Source: Sporosarcina luteola (GTDB taxonomy: Bacteria; Bacillota; Bacilli; Bacillales_A; Planococcaceae). Taken from it: a stretch of DNA of 64,000 nucleotides. Each line of letters begins with the position of its first letter. Within the stretch, counting starts at the first letter, position 1. The translations under genes were made by a program, and so were the position numbers. The DNA is taken from contig NZ_JAMBOI010000001.1 in the NCBI RefSeq assembly GCF_023715535.1, forward strand, positions 434,001-498,000. The letters run 5' to 3'. Positions 1 through 9,987 of this stretch are shown one piece after another. The notes under the pieces were generated by a model. The model was not told the DNA's origin. It searched no databases and saw nothing but the letters and a program-made list of their open reading frames with translations.

Positions 1-757
1 ATGAGCACTGCGTACATTGCCATTTCCTCAGATTCCACTTCATTCCATTACGGTTACAACTTGGACAAATGACACCCCGTATTATTTCCTCAGGGGCAAT
101 TTGCATGGTTTTTGTTAGGGGGAATGGGTTATATTCCTGATGCTCATTTTTCATCTCGATTGCAATCTTTCTGATTTGATTTTTGCTTACTAATTCTTTT
201 TCGATTGGGTTATTGAATAGTTTTATCGGAAGTTCATGCGTAAAGGCTATTTCAGTTGCAGTTTCCTCTTCAATATATAATTCATTCGTGTATGCAAGCC
301 CAATCATTCCTATGATCGGGATGACAACTCCTCGTTCTTTAAGCCATCCATCTAGGAATATCTTTTTCCGTTCCAGTTCAATGATTGGACTTTGAAGGAC
401 TTTTCGGACTCCATTATTGTCTTGGATGAATTGGGTAGGATTTGCCTTGACGGTAATTTTTCCTCCGAGATTTTTTATTTCAAATAGCACTATACCAGCG
501 GGCATGATAAGTATAGAGTCCATTTGGAAGTAGATCCCATTATGCTTTAGGCACACATCATGTAAAAAGCCATGCGGATAGGATGGGCGAAATTCATTTA
601 TATGTTTGTCAAAATTCATCTCCCCACCGAATCCCGCTTTCCGTTTTCTTAAGTCTTCTTCAAAACTATTAAAGTTTTTGTTGTTTCTGTCCAATCGATT
701 GATAAGCGACTGCAAACCCAGTAACGACAGTGGTTCACTCCGTTTTTTATATATCAT
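1..757 (-). CDS. NERD-domain protein with C-terminal zinc ribbon (partial)
   Basis: The gene reads leftward off the window edge, so only about the first 252 codons are present and no stop is seen. The start ATG follows GAGGTGATAAA, a good ribosome binding site. The middle of the protein (IYFQMDSILIMPAGIVLFEIKN, residues about 75-97) matches the nuclease-related domain (NERD) pattern of a buried Asp followed by an E-x-K catalytic-type motif. The last visible residues hold CPSC and CTQC pairs about 16 residues apart, typical of a topoisomerase-like zinc ribbon. NERD proteins are thought to process DNA, but the substrate is unknown. The gene is clearly more AT-rich than glyA next door, which fits an accessory gene. 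A TATAAT-like box lies at 850-855 on the minus strand. Confidence 0.75.
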   Translation of the reverse strand, partial: MIYKKRSEPLSLLGLQSLINRLDRNNKNFNSFEEDLRKRKAGFGGEMNFDKHINEFRPSYPHGFLHDVCLKHNGIYFQMDSILIMPAGIVLFEIKNLGGKITVKANPTQFIQDNNGVRKVLQSPIIELERKKIFLDGWLKERGVVIPIIGMIGLAYTNELYIEEETATEIAFTHELPIKLFNNPIEKELVSKNQIRKIAIEMKNEHQEYNPFPLTKTMQIAPEEIIRGVICPSCNRNGMKWNLRKWQCTQCS

Positions 758-973
758 TTTATCACCTCGACGACATTGTATCAGGTCAGTTAAATATTCC
801 CAAACGGGCGGAAATTCGATTTTATGGCGTTTTAGGGGTTTAAAATTAGATTATAGGCAAAATCCGTTGTTTAAAAATGAGATTTCAATTATTAAAGTTT
901 TTTCCGATTTATTGTATTGACTTATTCGGGTAGTTTTGTTAAGTAGATGTTTTGTATTGAACTTGAAGGCTGG

Positions 974-1380
974 TTTCTTGAGCGCGGGAGCGAACTTCTT
1001 AAGCGCGAATCCGATTGCTTGAGCGTAGGAGCGGATTTCTTGAGCGCGGGTGCACAAATCTTGAGCGCGGATCCGGTTTCTTGAGCGCGGAAACACAAAT
1101 CTTGAGCGCGGATACGGTTTCTTGAGCGCGGAAGCACAAATCTTGAGCGCGGATCCGATTTCTTGAGCGCGGGAGCGAACTTCTTAAGCGCGAATCCGAT
1201 TGCTTGAGCGCGGGAGCGGATTTCTTGAGCGCGGGTGCACAAATCTTGAGCGCGGATTCGGTTTCTTGAGCGCGGAAACACAAACCTTGAGCGCGGAGCG
1301 GATTTCTTGAGCGCGGAAACACATATCTTGAGCGCGGATTCGGTTTCTTGAGCGCAGGAGGCAGATTCTTGAGCGCGCCC
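974..1380 (+). repeat. Phased direct-repeat array, family A (TTGAGCGC), 20 units
   Basis: Twenty copies of a core like TTCTTGAGCGCG begin at 978, 999, 1019, 1040, 1061, 1081 and so on to 1369, always 20 or 21 bp apart. The other half of each unit varies (GGAGCGAAC, GAATCCGAT, GGTGCACAAA and others). A nine-unit block starting at 978 recurs almost unchanged 185 bp later at 1163, so the array has grown partly by block duplication. It lies between the glyA terminator and the upstream region of the NERD gene. Both strands lack stops over long stretches, which creates spurious ORFs of up to 132 codons. No function is known. Confidence 0.9.
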
Positions 1381-1394
1381 CCTAATTTAGAATT

Positions 1395-1428
1395 CAAAAA
1401 ATCCCCACTCTCGCGCAGAGAGCGGGGA
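1395..1428 (-). terminator. Rho-independent terminator of glyA
   Basis: On the minus strand a GC-rich stem (TCCCCGCTCTC pairing with GAGAGTGGGGA) is followed by TTTTTTGAATT, about 20 bp beyond the glyA stop codon. Confidence 0.9.
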
Positions 1429-1445
1429 CCTCATCAATTACTCAA

Positions 1446-2699
1446 TTATGCATACAGCGGGAACTTATCTGTCAACGCTTTGACGCGCTCGGCCGCTTCT
1501 TTTTTCACCGCTTCGTCTTCGTGGTTTTTCAAAAGGTGAGCGATGATGGAGCCGATTTCCTTCATCTCTTCCTCTTTGAAGCCGCGAGTTGTGACGGCTG
1601 GAGTTCCGATACGGATGCCGGATGTGACGAATGGGCTTTCCGTGTCGAATGGAATTGTGTTTTTATTGACAGTGATGCCGACTTCATCCAAAACGTGTTC
1701 AGCGATTTTGCCTGTGATGTTGAGTGATTTCAAGTTTACGAGCAACAAGTGGTTGTCCGTTCCGCCTGATACGATGTCGACGCCTTCTGCCATCAAGGAT
1801 TCCGCAAGGGCTGCAGCATTTTTCTTCACTTGCTGGATATGCGATTTAAACTCAGGCTTTTGGGCTTCGCCGAATGCAACCGCTTTTGCAGCGATGACGT
1901 GCATCAATGGCCCGCCTTGGATGCCAGGGAAGATCGTTTTGTCGATTTTCTTTCCGAATTCTTCAGCGAATTCCTCGTTGACGAGAATCAATCCGCCGCG
2001 TGGGCCCCGCAATGTTTTATGCGTCGTTGATGTGACGAAGTGCGCGTACGGCACCGGGTTCGGATGCTCGCCAACTGCGACGAGGCCCGCGATATGCGCC
2101 ATGTCTACCATCAAGTATGCACCGACTTCATCGGCGATTTCACGGAATTTCGCGAAGTCGATTTCGCGTGGGTATGCGCTTGCGCCTGCAACGATCAGCT
2201 TCGGCTTGTGCTCAAGTGCTTTTTGACGGACGTCTTCGTAATCGATGCGCTCGTCCTCTTTGCTGACGCCGTATTCGACGAAATTGTAAAGCTTACCGGA
2301 GAAGTTCACCGGGCTGCCGTGCGTCAAGTGTCCGCCGTGGGAAAGGTTCATGCCGAGGACGGTGTCGCCCGGCTCAAGAATTGTGAAATAGACAGCCATG
2401 TTCGCCTGCGCACCGGAGTGGGCTTGGACGTTTGCATAGCCTGCGCCGAAGATTTCTTTCACACGGTCGCGCGCGATGTTTTCAACGACGTCGACGTGCT
2501 CGCAGCCGCCGTAGTAGCGTTTGCCAGGATAGCCTTCAGCGTATTTGTTCGTCAAATAAGAGCCTTGCGCTTCCATGACCGCTTCCGTCACAAAGTTTTC
2601 GGATGCGATCAATTCGATATTGGCGTTCTGGCGGTTCTTTTCCGCCATGATCGCTTCGTAGACAGCTGTATCTTCACGTTTCACATTGCTTAAATCCAT
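1446..2699 (-). CDS. glyA: Serine hydroxymethyltransferase
   Basis: This PLP enzyme interconverts serine and glycine and loads tetrahydrofolate with a one-carbon unit in the cytosol. The 417 residues match the usual bacterial length. The PLP-lysine motif [13 protein letters not shown] is intact, as are the N-terminal IASENF motif and the [13 protein letters not shown] loop. The start follows a GGGGAAATGG ribosome binding site. It is the last gene of a leftward group behind rpiB and ywlG, the same order as in B. subtilis, and has its own terminator just downstream. Confidence 0.98.
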   Translation of the reverse strand: MDLSNVKREDTAVYEAIMAEKNRQNANIELIASENFVTEAVMEAQGSYLTNKYAEGYPGKRYYGGCEHVDVVENIARDRVKEIFGAGYANVQAHSGAQANMAVYFTILEPGDTVLGMNLSHGGHLTHGSPVNFSGKLYNFVEYGVSKEDERIDYEDVRQKALEHKPKLIVAGASAYPREIDFAKFREIADEVGAYLMVDMAHIAGLVAVGEHPNPVPYAHFVTSTTHKTLRGPRGGLILVNEEFAEEFGKKIDKTIFPGIQGGPLMHVIAAKAVAFGEAQKPEFKSHIQQVKKNAAALAESLMAEGVDIVSGGTDNHLLLVNLKSLNITGKIAEHVLDEVGITVNKNTIPFDTESPFVTSGIRIGTPAVTTRGFKEEEMKEIGSIIAHLLKNHEDEAVKKEAAERVKALTDKFPLYA

Positions 2700-2743
2700 G
2701 ATTCCATTTCCCCTTTTCTAAGTTAATTTTATCTGCAGATGCA

Positions 2744-3319
2744 TCATTCTTCCACAGGAAGTTTGTAGATCGCCCGCTCGCCGCCGATCAATTTCGGACG
2801 GGTTGTCGCCACGGTGACGACTGCATCCCCGATCTTGTCGATGGACGTGCGGAGTGGAACGGCGACCGGCTTCAAATGCATGCCGATGAGCGTCTGGCCG
2901 ATGTCGATCCCTGCGTTCGCACGGATGGACTCGACGACGACAGCGTCCTCTAAATGCTCGAACGCATATGTGGACATCGATCCGCCCGCATGCACCGCCG
3001 GAATGACGGATACGGAGTCGAGATTCGCTTTGTCCGCGGCTTTGCGTTCGATTGTCAAGGCGCGGTTAATATGTTCGCAGCCTTGGAATGCCAACGATAG
3101 GTCATGCTTCTTCGCGAATGCCTGCAGCGGTCCGAACAAGGCTTCGGCGACTTCAAGCGCACCGCCTGTACCGATCCGTTTGCCGGCGATTTCGGATGTC
3201 GAGCAGCCGACGACGAAGAATGTGCCGGGCGTAAAAGTTGTCTGCTCTTCCATTTCCGATAGAAGCTGTTCAAGCTGAAGCTTCCATAAATTCAATACAT
3301 CATCCATTGGCTTGCTCAC
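2744..3319 (-). CDS. ywlG: YwlG family protein (TIGR01440)
   Basis: This is a 191-residue conserved Firmicutes protein of unknown biochemical role. It starts MSKPMDDVLNLWK and contains the family features GTFFVVGCSTSEIAGKRIG and HAGGSMSTYAFEHLEDAVVVE. Its position between rpiB and glyA is the same as in B. subtilis. The start codon lies only five bases after the rpiB stop, so the two are almost certainly co-transcribed. No catalytic motif can be assigned with confidence. Confidence 0.9.
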   Translation of the reverse strand: MSKPMDDVLNLWKLQLEQLLSEMEEQTTFTPGTFFVVGCSTSEIAGKRIGTGGALEVAEALFGPLQAFAKKHDLSLAFQGCEHINRALTIERKAADKANLDSVSVIPAVHAGGSMSTYAFEHLEDAVVVESIRANAGIDIGQTLIGMHLKPVAVPLRTSIDKIGDAVVTVATTRPKLIGGERAIYKLPVEE

Positions 3320-3324
3320 CTCAC

Positions 3325-3762
3325 TTAATTTTCAAGCTCTGATAATTTGGCGACGCGGCGCTCGTGGCGGCCGCCTTCGAATGAAGTGTCCAGCCATGCC
3401 GTCGCCACTTCCCTTGCAAGGCCCGGTCCGATGACGCGTTCGCCCATGGCAAGGATATTCGAGTCGTTATGCCCTCTCGTCGCCTTCGCGCTGAAGACGT
3501 CGTGGACGAGTGCACAACGGATACCTTTCACTTTGTTCGCAGCGATCGACATGCCGATCCCTGTTCCGCAAATGAGGATGCCCCGGTCGAACTTCCCGCT
3601 TGCGACGCCGTCCGCTACCGGTTTGGCGAAATCCGGATAATCGACCGATTCATCGGAGTCCGGACCGAAGTCCTCATAATCCAATCCGAGTTCCGATAAT
3701 AAGTCCATGATTTCATGGCGCAGACGGTTGCCGCCATGATCCGAAGAGATTGCGATTTTCAT
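3325..3762 (-). CDS. rpiB: Ribose-5-phosphate isomerase B
   Basis: The enzyme interconverts ribose 5-phosphate and ribulose 5-phosphate in the pentose phosphate pathway. It has 145 residues, the usual RpiB length. The N-terminal ISSDHGGNRLRHEI motif and the catalytic-loop ILICGTGIGMSIAANKVKGIRC (with the Cys nucleophile/base) are present. The ribosome binding site is GAGGGGACGCA before ATG. B. subtilis calls this gene ywlF. Here it is separated from ywlE by a chemoreceptor gene that B. subtilis lacks at this place. Confidence 0.96.
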   Translation of the reverse strand: MKIAISSDHGGNRLRHEIMDLLSELGLDYEDFGPDSDESVDYPDFAKPVADGVASGKFDRGILICGTGIGMSIAANKVKGIRCALVHDVFSAKATRGHNDSNILAMGERVIGPGLAREVATAWLDTSFEGGRHERRVAKLSELEN

Positions 3763-3813
3763 TGCGTCCCCTCTTTTCTTAATTTACTCACAAGTCATTT
3801 TACCATTGTTCCA

Positions 3814-3852
3814 TAAAAAAACACAGCCCCGGTTGTCTATTTCGGGCTGTGA
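3814..3852 (-). terminator. Rho-independent terminator after the chemoreceptor gene
   Basis: On the minus strand CACAGCCC pairs with GGGGCTGTG across a short loop and is followed by a run of T. It lies directly after the stop of the chemoreceptor gene and before rpiB, so rpiB-ywlG-glyA probably has a separate promoter. Confidence 0.85.
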
Positions 3853-3868
3853 AATGAATAGCTTCTTC

Positions 3869-5146
3869 TCATGAACGATCGAATTGGCTGATGACTTTAT
3901 AGAGGTCTTCGGATTGTTTCTTCAATTGGATTGCCATGATGTCGGTCTGCTCAATCGATTTAACTTGCTCTTCCGTGGCGGCGCGCACTTCTTCCGCGCC
4001 AGCCGACGTCTGTTCCGCAATTGCCGCGACTTCCTGCGATTGCAAGGCGGTCGTTTCGATATTGGATAGCTGGTTTTCGACGAGCTCCGAAATTTTGACG
4101 ACGGATTCGGCCATTCCGTTCACTTTTGATGCCATCGCTTCGACGTTTCCGCTCGTTGCATCGGCTCGGTTCGCTTCGTTTGCTGCCGTACTCACTTGCT
4201 TTTCCATTTCCTTCACGACTTTTGAGACGTCTGACTGGATCATTTTCACGAGTTCGTCGATGCTATGCACCGCTTTCGCACTTCCATCCGCCAACACACG
4301 GACTTCCTCTGCGACGACCGCGAAGCCTTTTCCATGCTCTCCTGCACGCGCCGCTTCAATGGATGCGTTCAGTGCAAGCAGATTCGTCTGGCCTGCGATG
4401 CTGCCGACGAGCTGGACAATATCACCGATCTTCTGTGCATTTTGGTCAAGTTCGCGGATCGTGCCGAGCGACCGCTCGCTTTGATTGGACATGTCCCGGA
4501 TCCCTTTGACGAGCGCCCGGAACACTTCCGTCGTACGCCCGAGTTCCGCTATCATCTCTTTCGACTGTAAGGATGATTCTTCCGCACGGCTGCTCACTTC
4601 AGCGGCAAGCTTCCGGACATCCTCGATCGCCTCCGCCGTTTCCCGAATTGCGACTGCAGAAGCTTCCGCCCCCGAGGAAATCTCCAGTATCGTCGAAGCG
4701 ACCGAGTCCGCTTGTAACGCTGCACTACTTGTCTCAACCGATAACCGGTCGACCGTCTGTGCCGTTTTCTCGAAATTCGTCTCGATTTCCGTGACAATCG
4801 TCCGCAAATTGACGACGAGCTGCTGGAACGCTTCCGCAACGGAGCGGATTTCGTCTGACGACTTCGGCAATGTTATATCTGTGCCGATCTTGCCGTCCGC
4901 CACTTCGATCGCCGCCTTCTCCAAGTTCTGCAGCGGCTTCGTCAAAATCGTGCTGAACAATGCCGCCAAAATGCCCGACCAAATTATCCCCATTGCATAT
5001 GTACTGATTTCAAATACAAACGGTTGGACATCCGGAAAGAACTCCGGCCGGATATAATTGATGAATAAAGCGCTGGTCGAATACGTGATGACTGCAAGCA
5101 CCGTTACAAATAAAACCATCTTTTTGCGCAAACCGAACTTCTTCAT
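3869..5146 (-). CDS. Methyl-accepting chemotaxis protein with minimal sensor region
   Basis: The protein has 425 residues. Two membrane helices (about 8-30 and 46-68) are separated by only a short loop, followed by a HAMP-like region (about 70-125) and a long coiled-coil signalling domain. The conserved hairpin tip lies at about 251-285 and includes [19 protein letters not shown]. There is almost no extracellular ligand-binding domain, so it may sense membrane state or an internal signal through CheA/CheW. Its ATG overlaps the stop of ywlE (ATGA), so translation is coupled to the protein-arginine phosphatase gene. This gene is not found at this position in B. subtilis. Confidence 0.93.
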   Translation of the reverse strand: MKKFGLRKKMVLFVTVLAVITYSTSALFINYIRPEFFPDVQPFVFEISTYAMGIIWSGILAALFSTILTKPLQNLEKAAIEVADGKIGTDITLPKSSDEIRSVAEAFQQLVVNLRTIVTEIETNFEKTAQTVDRLSVETSSAALQADSVASTILEISSGAEASAVAIRETAEAIEDVRKLAAEVSSRAEESSLQSKEMIAELGRTTEVFRALVKGIRDMSNQSERSLGTIRELDQNAQKIGDIVQLVGSIAGQTNLLALNASIEAARAGEHGKGFAVVAEEVRVLADGSAKAVHSIDELVKMIQSDVSKVVKEMEKQVSTAANEANRADATSGNVEAMASKVNGMAESVVKISELVENQLSNIETTALQSQEVAAIAEQTSAGAEEVRAATEEQVKSIEQTDIMAIQLKKQSEDLYKVISQFDRS

Positions 5147-5589
5147 TCCCCATCCTCCGTCAGCTTCAACTTCAATCGCTCGATCAGCTTGTCCAATTCA
5201 TTGAATGTCGTGCGGTAAGTGGCAAGGCTGCCGCCGTACGGATCATGCACATCCCCGAATTCCCCGGGCGTAGCGTACTCTTTCAACGTAAACGTCTTCT
5301 TAGCGGCTTCCGGGAATGAATGCAGCAGCAGCCCCTTATGTGACATCGTCATCGTCAGCACGAGATCCGCCCATTCCAGATCTTCCGCGTTGACTGCGTT
5401 GGACACATCCGTGTATGGCATGTCCGCTTCTTCTATAAGCGTCTTTGCGTTCGTTGCAATCGGCAACCCATCAACCGCACTTACCCCCGCCGACCGGACC
5501 GTGACGCCCTTTATCCCCTTCGAACGGAGAATCGCCTCCGCCATCGGACTCCTGCATGTATTCCCTGTGCAAATAAAATAAATATTCAT
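5143..5589 (-). CDS. ywlE: Protein-arginine phosphatase, low-molecular-weight PTP fold
   Basis: The 148-residue protein has the low-molecular-weight phosphatase P-loop CTGNTCRS with Cys7, Arg13 and, importantly, Thr11. Thr at this place is the residue known to give B. subtilis YwlE its preference for phospho-arginine over phospho-tyrosine. The general acid is Asp116 in the DPYGG motif. YwlE reverses McsB kinase marks that target proteins to ClpCP and affect stress response and germination. It overlaps the downstream chemoreceptor gene by four bases, which makes a joint function worth considering. Confidence 0.92.
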   Translation of the reverse strand: MNIYFICTGNTCRSPMAEAILRSKGIKGVTVRSAGVSAVDGLPIATNAKTLIEEADMPYTDVSNAVNAEDLEWADLVLTMTMSHKGLLLHSFPEAAKKTFTLKEYATPGEFGDVHDPYGGSLATYRTTFNELDKLIERLKLKLTEDGE

Positions 5590-5648
5590 TCATAATCACC
5601 TACCTTTAGAATACCTGATATCCAATAGGAAAGAAATAGATATTTTCA

Positions 5649-6149
5649 TCAAAAACATGACAATATCCCCATGGTTAATAAAGCCAACCCGGCAATGATG
5701 CGAAGCAGTTTGCCGTTTTTAATGCTTAAGAATCTCCCGAAATAAAGTGCCAAGCACGAGAAAATAAACGAAAGGAATCCGGATGCCAAGATGAACAATA
5801 CTTTATTCAAATGGAGCATACCGAAAGAAACGCTGATCGAAAAAGTGTCCAAGCTGACGGCAAGCGCAATGATGCCCGGGTGGAGCTGCCGTTTCAGCAT
5901 GCTGTTATCATCGTCGTGCAGAAGCATATGGATGCCGATCAACGCAAGCAGGACGCCCGATAGCAGATGACTCCACACCGAAAACAGCTCGGCGGACCAA
6001 TCCCCCATGACGAAGCCCGCGAACGGCAGCAAAACATTCAGGAACGTTATCCACAGAGCGAGGACGAGCCTTCCTTTCCGCAACTGTAATAACGATAACA
6101 CGACGATGACATCGATTGTCGTAACGCTTGCAGCGAATATTTCCAACAA
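5649..6149 (-). CDS. Divergent MntP-like membrane protein (putative Mn2+ efflux)
   Basis: I place the start at a TTG codon (6149) because GGGAGG lies eight bases upstream; the longer reading from an ATG at 6182 lacks a ribosome binding site. The resulting 166-residue protein has about six hydrophobic helices. The second half carries LDTFSISVSFGM, similar to the MntP repeat motif DAFxVS, while the matching first-half motif is weak (TTIDVIVVL). The gene sits where mntP (ywlD) lies in B. subtilis, between ywlC and ywlE. Manganese export is inferred from family and position, not from clear metal ligands. Confidence 0.7.
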   Translation of the reverse strand: MLEIFAASVTTIDVIVVLSLLQLRKGRLVLALWITFLNVLLPFAGFVMGDWSAELFSVWSHLLSGVLLALIGIHMLLHDDDNSMLKRQLHPGIIALAVSLDTFSISVSFGMLHLNKVLFILASGFLSFIFSCLALYFGRFLSIKNGKLLRIIAGLALLTMGILSCF

Positions 6150-6268
6150 TGAATTGACCTCCCAACTTCCGCATCCATCCATCTTATGCGCACGTTTAGG
6201 AGGTCATTCATGTCCAATTATCCGTTTTTTATAGAGCCTAGCCTAAGAAAAAGATTATCCGCAATGCA

Positions 6269-7306
6269 TTATCCATCGAACCGTTTTCCATCCGCCGCTT
6301 TCAGGAGGCGATTCATGACAGCTTGGCCGACTCCTTCATAATCCGTTTCCGCCGCAAGGATAAGATCGGCATCCGTCAAATCACATTGACGGAGCGCTCC
6401 GTATAGATTCACCGCCATTGCCTCATTGTGATGGAGCGGACCTACCGCGAAATACCAATCCGCTACCGTGATGTCGAATTCGTCGGGCCCTATGACCGCA
6501 ACCCGCTTCCCTTCGGCTTGAAGCTGCTTGACCGCTTCACGGATCGCCGTTTCGTTCCGTCGGATGACGAACAGCGGCGACTCCGGGGCGTAATGCATGT
6601 ATTTCATGCCAGGTGCACGCGGCGCTTCCTCATCGGCTGCGCCCGGCGACTTGCCTTCAGCGCGGACAGGACCGATCACTTCCTCGATCATTTCGCGCGT
6701 CACGCCGCCCGGCCGCAGAATTTCCGGTGGACTCGCGGTCATGTCGAGCACGGTCGATTCGACGCCGACACCTGTGCGGCCGCCGTCGATGATGAGCGGA
6801 ATCCGTCCATCAAGATCGGTCAGTACATGCGCAGCTTCCGTCGGGCTCGGTTTTCCGCTGCGATTCGCGCTCGGTGCTGCAAGCGGACCGTCAAACGTGC
6901 GGAGAAGCTTCAGCGCCACGGGATGATCGGGCATCCGCAACCCGACCGTATCGAAGCCCGGTGTGACATTTTCCGCAATGACACCGGGCTTCTTATGGAA
7001 GACTAGCGTCAGCGGACCCGGCCAAAATGCATCCATCAGCTTGCCTGCGTTTTCCAGCACATCCGCCGCATAGTTATCCACATCTTCTTTATTGCCAATA
7101 TGTACGATGAGCGGGTTGTCGGATGGGCGCCCCTTCGCTTCGAAGATCCGCTGCACGGCAACCGCATCCGTCGCAAGCGCTCCGAGGCCATACACCGTTT
7201 CGGTCGGGAACGCGACAACGCCTCCATCTTTCAAAATATCCACAGCCCGTTGATAACTAACCGAGTTATCCATATCGTTATCCACTGAAACAATTTCAGT
7301 TTCCAA
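6269..7306 (-). CDS. ywlC: L-threonylcarbamoyladenylate synthase (Sua5/YwlC)
   Basis: This enzyme makes threonylcarbamoyl-AMP for the t6A37 modification of ANN-decoding tRNAs. The 345-residue protein has the YrdC-type domain (about residues 15-205, with PTETVYGLGALA and the SANRSGKPSPT motif) and the C-terminal Sua5 domain. The start is TTG at 7306, eight bases after GGGGG. The order ywlC next to spoIIR and mntP is the same as in B. subtilis. Confidence 0.95.
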   Translation of the reverse strand: METEIVSVDNDMDNSVSYQRAVDILKDGGVVAFPTETVYGLGALATDAVAVQRIFEAKGRPSDNPLIVHIGNKEDVDNYAADVLENAGKLMDAFWPGPLTLVFHKKPGVIAENVTPGFDTVGLRMPDHPVALKLLRTFDGPLAAPSANRSGKPSPTEAAHVLTDLDGRIPLIIDGGRTGVGVESTVLDMTASPPEILRPGGVTREMIEEVIGPVRAEGKSPGAADEEAPRAPGMKYMHYAPESPLFVIRRNETAIREAVKQLQAEGKRVAVIGPDEFDITVADWYFAVGPLHHNEAMAVNLYGALRQCDLTDADLILAAETDYEGVGQAVMNRLLKAADGKRFDG

Positions 7307-7367
7307 GGTTTAAACCCCCATTTATACACAGTTTCATCCACTTATCCACAATTGTCGGTGGATAACT

Positions 7368-7937
7368 TTATTCAAACAACGACTTTATCCACTCCCAAAT
7401 GAAGAAAGTGACCTTCTCATCGTCTGATTCTTCCACATCTTTGTCAGGAAAACAGACTCTCGGGAATAAAGAACACCACCAATTATCCCCTCGCCCGCTG
7501 CCGATCGTTAAAATATACGCGTCATACGGCGCTTGCGGTGTAATGACCAAACCGGAACGCTTCGGCGGGAACAAGGCTGCTGTCCGTTCGAAGCTTACAT
7601 CCTGCCCATTCGCCATCGATTGCGCGGCCTGTAGAACGGTCGCTTCAATCGCCTTCAAATTATCCACAATCTCGGATTTCGACTTTGCTTGCGAAATCGC
7701 TTGATTGATCATCGGCTCGATGACAAGCCGGATTTCTTCTTTCAACTTCTGGTCTGCAGGCGCATTCGAGTGCGCAAGGATCCGGAATCTGATCTCTTCT
7801 TCCTGTTCAGCCTGTCCCGTAAATAACAGCAACGCGGATTGGATGAGGAACAGCACGAGAATGAACTCGACTGCCGCCATCACACGCTCCATCCGCTTAT
7901 TTGGTTTTAGATTCATAATTTCATAGTCTTGCAACAT
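7368..7937 (-). CDS. spoIIR: Stage II sporulation protein R
   Basis: SpoIIR is the forespore-made secreted signal that activates the SpoIIGA protease and so pro-sigma-E in the mother cell. The 189-residue sequence has one N-terminal membrane/signal segment (about 20-42), the conserved region IRFRILAHSNAPADQ, and the family hallmark RGDNWWCSLFPRVCF near the end. It is somewhat shorter than many homologues at the C terminus. AGGAGGGG precedes the ATG at a suitable distance. It lies between prmC and ywlC as in B. subtilis. Confidence 0.94.
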   Translation of the reverse strand: MLQDYEIMNLKPNKRMERVMAAVEFILVLFLIQSALLLFTGQAEQEEEIRFRILAHSNAPADQKLKEEIRLVIEPMINQAISQAKSKSEIVDNLKAIEATVLQAAQSMANGQDVSFERTAALFPPKRSGLVITPQAPYDAYILTIGSGRGDNWWCSLFPRVCFPDKDVEESDDEKVTFFIWEWIKSLFE

Positions 7938-7980
7938 ATCGATCCCCTCCTGACCACATTGTCGCCAGGGTTACGGGGTT

Positions 7981-8829
7981 TTATTCACCAATCTCGCAAA
8001 ATATCATTCGATCTTTTCCGTTCACATCTTTTACGATAGAAACCCGCGCTTCCGGAAACGCCTTCTGGAACAATTCGCTCACTTGCGGTCCCTGAAGATA
8101 ACCGATCTCGACACCGATGAGCGATCGGCTTTCCATAAGCGGCGGCAATTGTTGAGCAAGCTTCTTATAGAAGAAAAGCCCGTCATCATCCGCGAAAAGT
8201 GCATTATGCGGTTCGAAATCGAGGACGGTCTTCGACATCTGCGGCGATTCTTCCATTGCGATATACGGCGGGTTCGATAGGACGACATCCCATTTCTCCA
8301 TTTTTATCGGATCCGTCAGATTGCCGAGCCTGAAATCGATGTCAGTTTCGTTTCGTTTGGCATTCCGCTTCGCAACCTCGAGCGCCGCTTCACTGATGTC
8401 CGTCGCTGTGACAACTGCTTCGGGCCGTTCTTTTTTGTAGGCAATCGCGATCGCGCCGCTCCCTGTACCGATATCCGCCACGCGGCATTTTCCAGGGATC
8501 CTGCGGCTCCGTTCAAGTGCGCCGAGGACAAGCTCCTCTGTTTCAGGGCGCGGGATAAGCACATGTTCATTCACTTCGAACGACAGTCCGTAAAACTGTT
8601 CCGTGCCGATAATATGCTGGACGGGCTTGCCCGTAAGCAGCTCCTCGGTTTTATTCCAGAAAGCGGTTTGCTGCTCGGGCGTGAGCGGTTCCCGTAAATC
8701 CGCCAGCAAGGTCGCGCCGGATTTTTGTGTCACATGCTCCATGAGCAGCTGCGCGGCATGCGCGTCCAAGTCAATTGAAGCGAGAAGGGATTTCGCTTTA
8801 TTCAACGCCTCATGGATTTTTTCAGTCAT
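7981..8829 (-). CDS. prmC: Peptide chain release factor N5-glutamine methyltransferase
   Basis: PrmC methylates the glutamine of the GGQ motif in release factors using S-adenosylmethionine. The 282-residue protein has the SAM-binding [13 protein letters not shown] motif and the catalytic VLSNPPYIA motif (NPPY). Its ATG overlaps the end of prfA by eight bases, so enzyme and substrate are translated from one message. Confidence 0.97.
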   Translation of the reverse strand: MTEKIHEALNKAKSLLASIDLDAHAAQLLMEHVTQKSGATLLADLREPLTPEQQTAFWNKTEELLTGKPVQHIIGTEQFYGLSFEVNEHVLIPRPETEELVLGALERSRRIPGKCRVADIGTGSGAIAIAYKKERPEAVVTATDISEAALEVAKRNAKRNETDIDFRLGNLTDPIKMEKWDVVLSNPPYIAMEESPQMSKTVLDFEPHNALFADDDGLFFYKKLAQQLPPLMESRSLIGVEIGYLQGPQVSELFQKAFPEARVSIVKDVNGKDRMIFCEIGE

Positions 8830-9904
8830 TCTGATCCAAGCTTTCCAACCGTCTTGCCTGGTCCTCGACGTTGAGCGCGTCGATCACTTCATCGAGCTTC
8901 CCTTCGATGATCTGGTCGAGTTTTTGGATCGTCAGCCCGATCCGGTGATCCGTCACGCGGTTTTGCGGGAAGTTGTATGTGCGGATCCGTTCGGAGCGGT
9001 CGCCCGTCCCGACGGCGGATTTCCGCTTTTCGTCGTATTCGGCTTGCGCTTCCTGCATGAATTTATCGTAAATGCGGGCGCGCAGGACTTTCATCGCCTT
9101 CTCTTTATTTTTGATCTGCGATTTTTCATCCTGGCACGAGACGGTGATCCCCGTCGGCAAATGCGTCAGGCGGACGGCGGACATCGTCGTGTTGACGGAT
9201 TGCCCGCCAGGTCCGGAAGATGCGAATGTGTCGGTGCGGATATCCTTATCATGGATGTCGATTTCGACTTCCTCCGCTTCCGGCAGAACCGCGACAGTGG
9301 CGGTCGACGTATGGATCCGGCCGCCCGACTCCGTTTCCGGTACACGCTGGACGCGATGCGCGCCGTTTTCATATTTCAGTTTGGAATACGCGCCATTCCC
9401 GTTGATCATAAAAATGATTTCCTTGAAGCCGCCAAGTTCCGTCGGCGAGGAATCCATCACTTCGACTTTCCAATGGTTCATTTCCGCGAACCGGCTGTAC
9501 ATTCTGTACAAGTTGCCCGCGAACAACGCCGCTTCGTCGCCGCCCGCCGCCCCGCGGATTTCCATGATGACGTTTTTGTCATCGTTCGGATCTTTCGGGA
9601 CAAGCAATAGTTTCAGTCGCTTTTCGAGCGCTTCGATCTGATCATCGAGCTCATCGATCTCCATTTTGACGAGTTCTTTCATTTCATCGTCCAAATGCTC
9701 TTCCAGCATTTCCTTCGCATTGTCATACTGCTTTGTCGCGCTTTTATATTCGCGGTACGCATCGACCGTATCCTGTAAATCGGACTGCTCCTTCGAATAC
9801 GTCCGCAGCTTGGTCATATCGCTCACAATATCCGGATCGCTCAGCAATTCATTCAAACGCTCATATCGATCCTCAACAGCTTGAAGCCTTTCAAACATAG
9901 TCAT
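8822..9904 (-). CDS. prfA: Peptide chain release factor 1
   Basis: RF1 recognises UAA and UAG codons and triggers peptide release. The protein has the normal 360 residues, with the GGQ motif in [12 protein letters not shown] and the anticodon-like PxT-type region in domain 2. The ribosome binding site is GAGGTGCA before ATG. It leads the prfA-prmC-spoIIR segment; a repeat array lies directly upstream. Confidence 0.98.
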   Translation of the reverse strand: MTMFERLQAVEDRYERLNELLSDPDIVSDMTKLRTYSKEQSDLQDTVDAYREYKSATKQYDNAKEMLEEHLDDEMKELVKMEIDELDDQIEALEKRLKLLLVPKDPNDDKNVIMEIRGAAGGDEAALFAGNLYRMYSRFAEMNHWKVEVMDSSPTELGGFKEIIFMINGNGAYSKLKYENGAHRVQRVPETESGGRIHTSTATVAVLPEAEEVEIDIHDKDIRTDTFASSGPGGQSVNTTMSAVRLTHLPTGITVSCQDEKSQIKNKEKAMKVLRARIYDKFMQEAQAEYDEKRKSAVGTGDRSERIRTYNFPQNRVTDHRIGLTIQKLDQIIEGKLDEVIDALNVEDQARRLESLDQND

Positions 9905-9987
9905 TGCACCTCTTCGTCCTCAGTCTTTTGTATGTTTATTGTACGGGAATAAGGCGCTGAAATACAGTGATTTCTTTGAGGGGGTGG

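Noticed and set aside
851..1397. Overlapping ORFs of 81-132 codons on the minus strand
   Set aside because: They read through the family-A array, which lacks stops because of its composition; three frames give the same low-complexity peptide and none has a ribosome binding site.
1543..2226. 227-codon ORF on the plus strand
   Set aside because: Antisense shadow of glyA; no family resemblance and no ribosome binding site.
6203..6340. Short plus-strand ORF after AGGAGGTCATTC near ywlC
   Set aside because: It has a Shine-Dalgarno-like start but runs antisense into the 3' end of ywlC and shows no protein character.
8603..9610. 335-codon ORF on the plus strand
   Set aside because: Antisense of prmC and prfA, which are certain.
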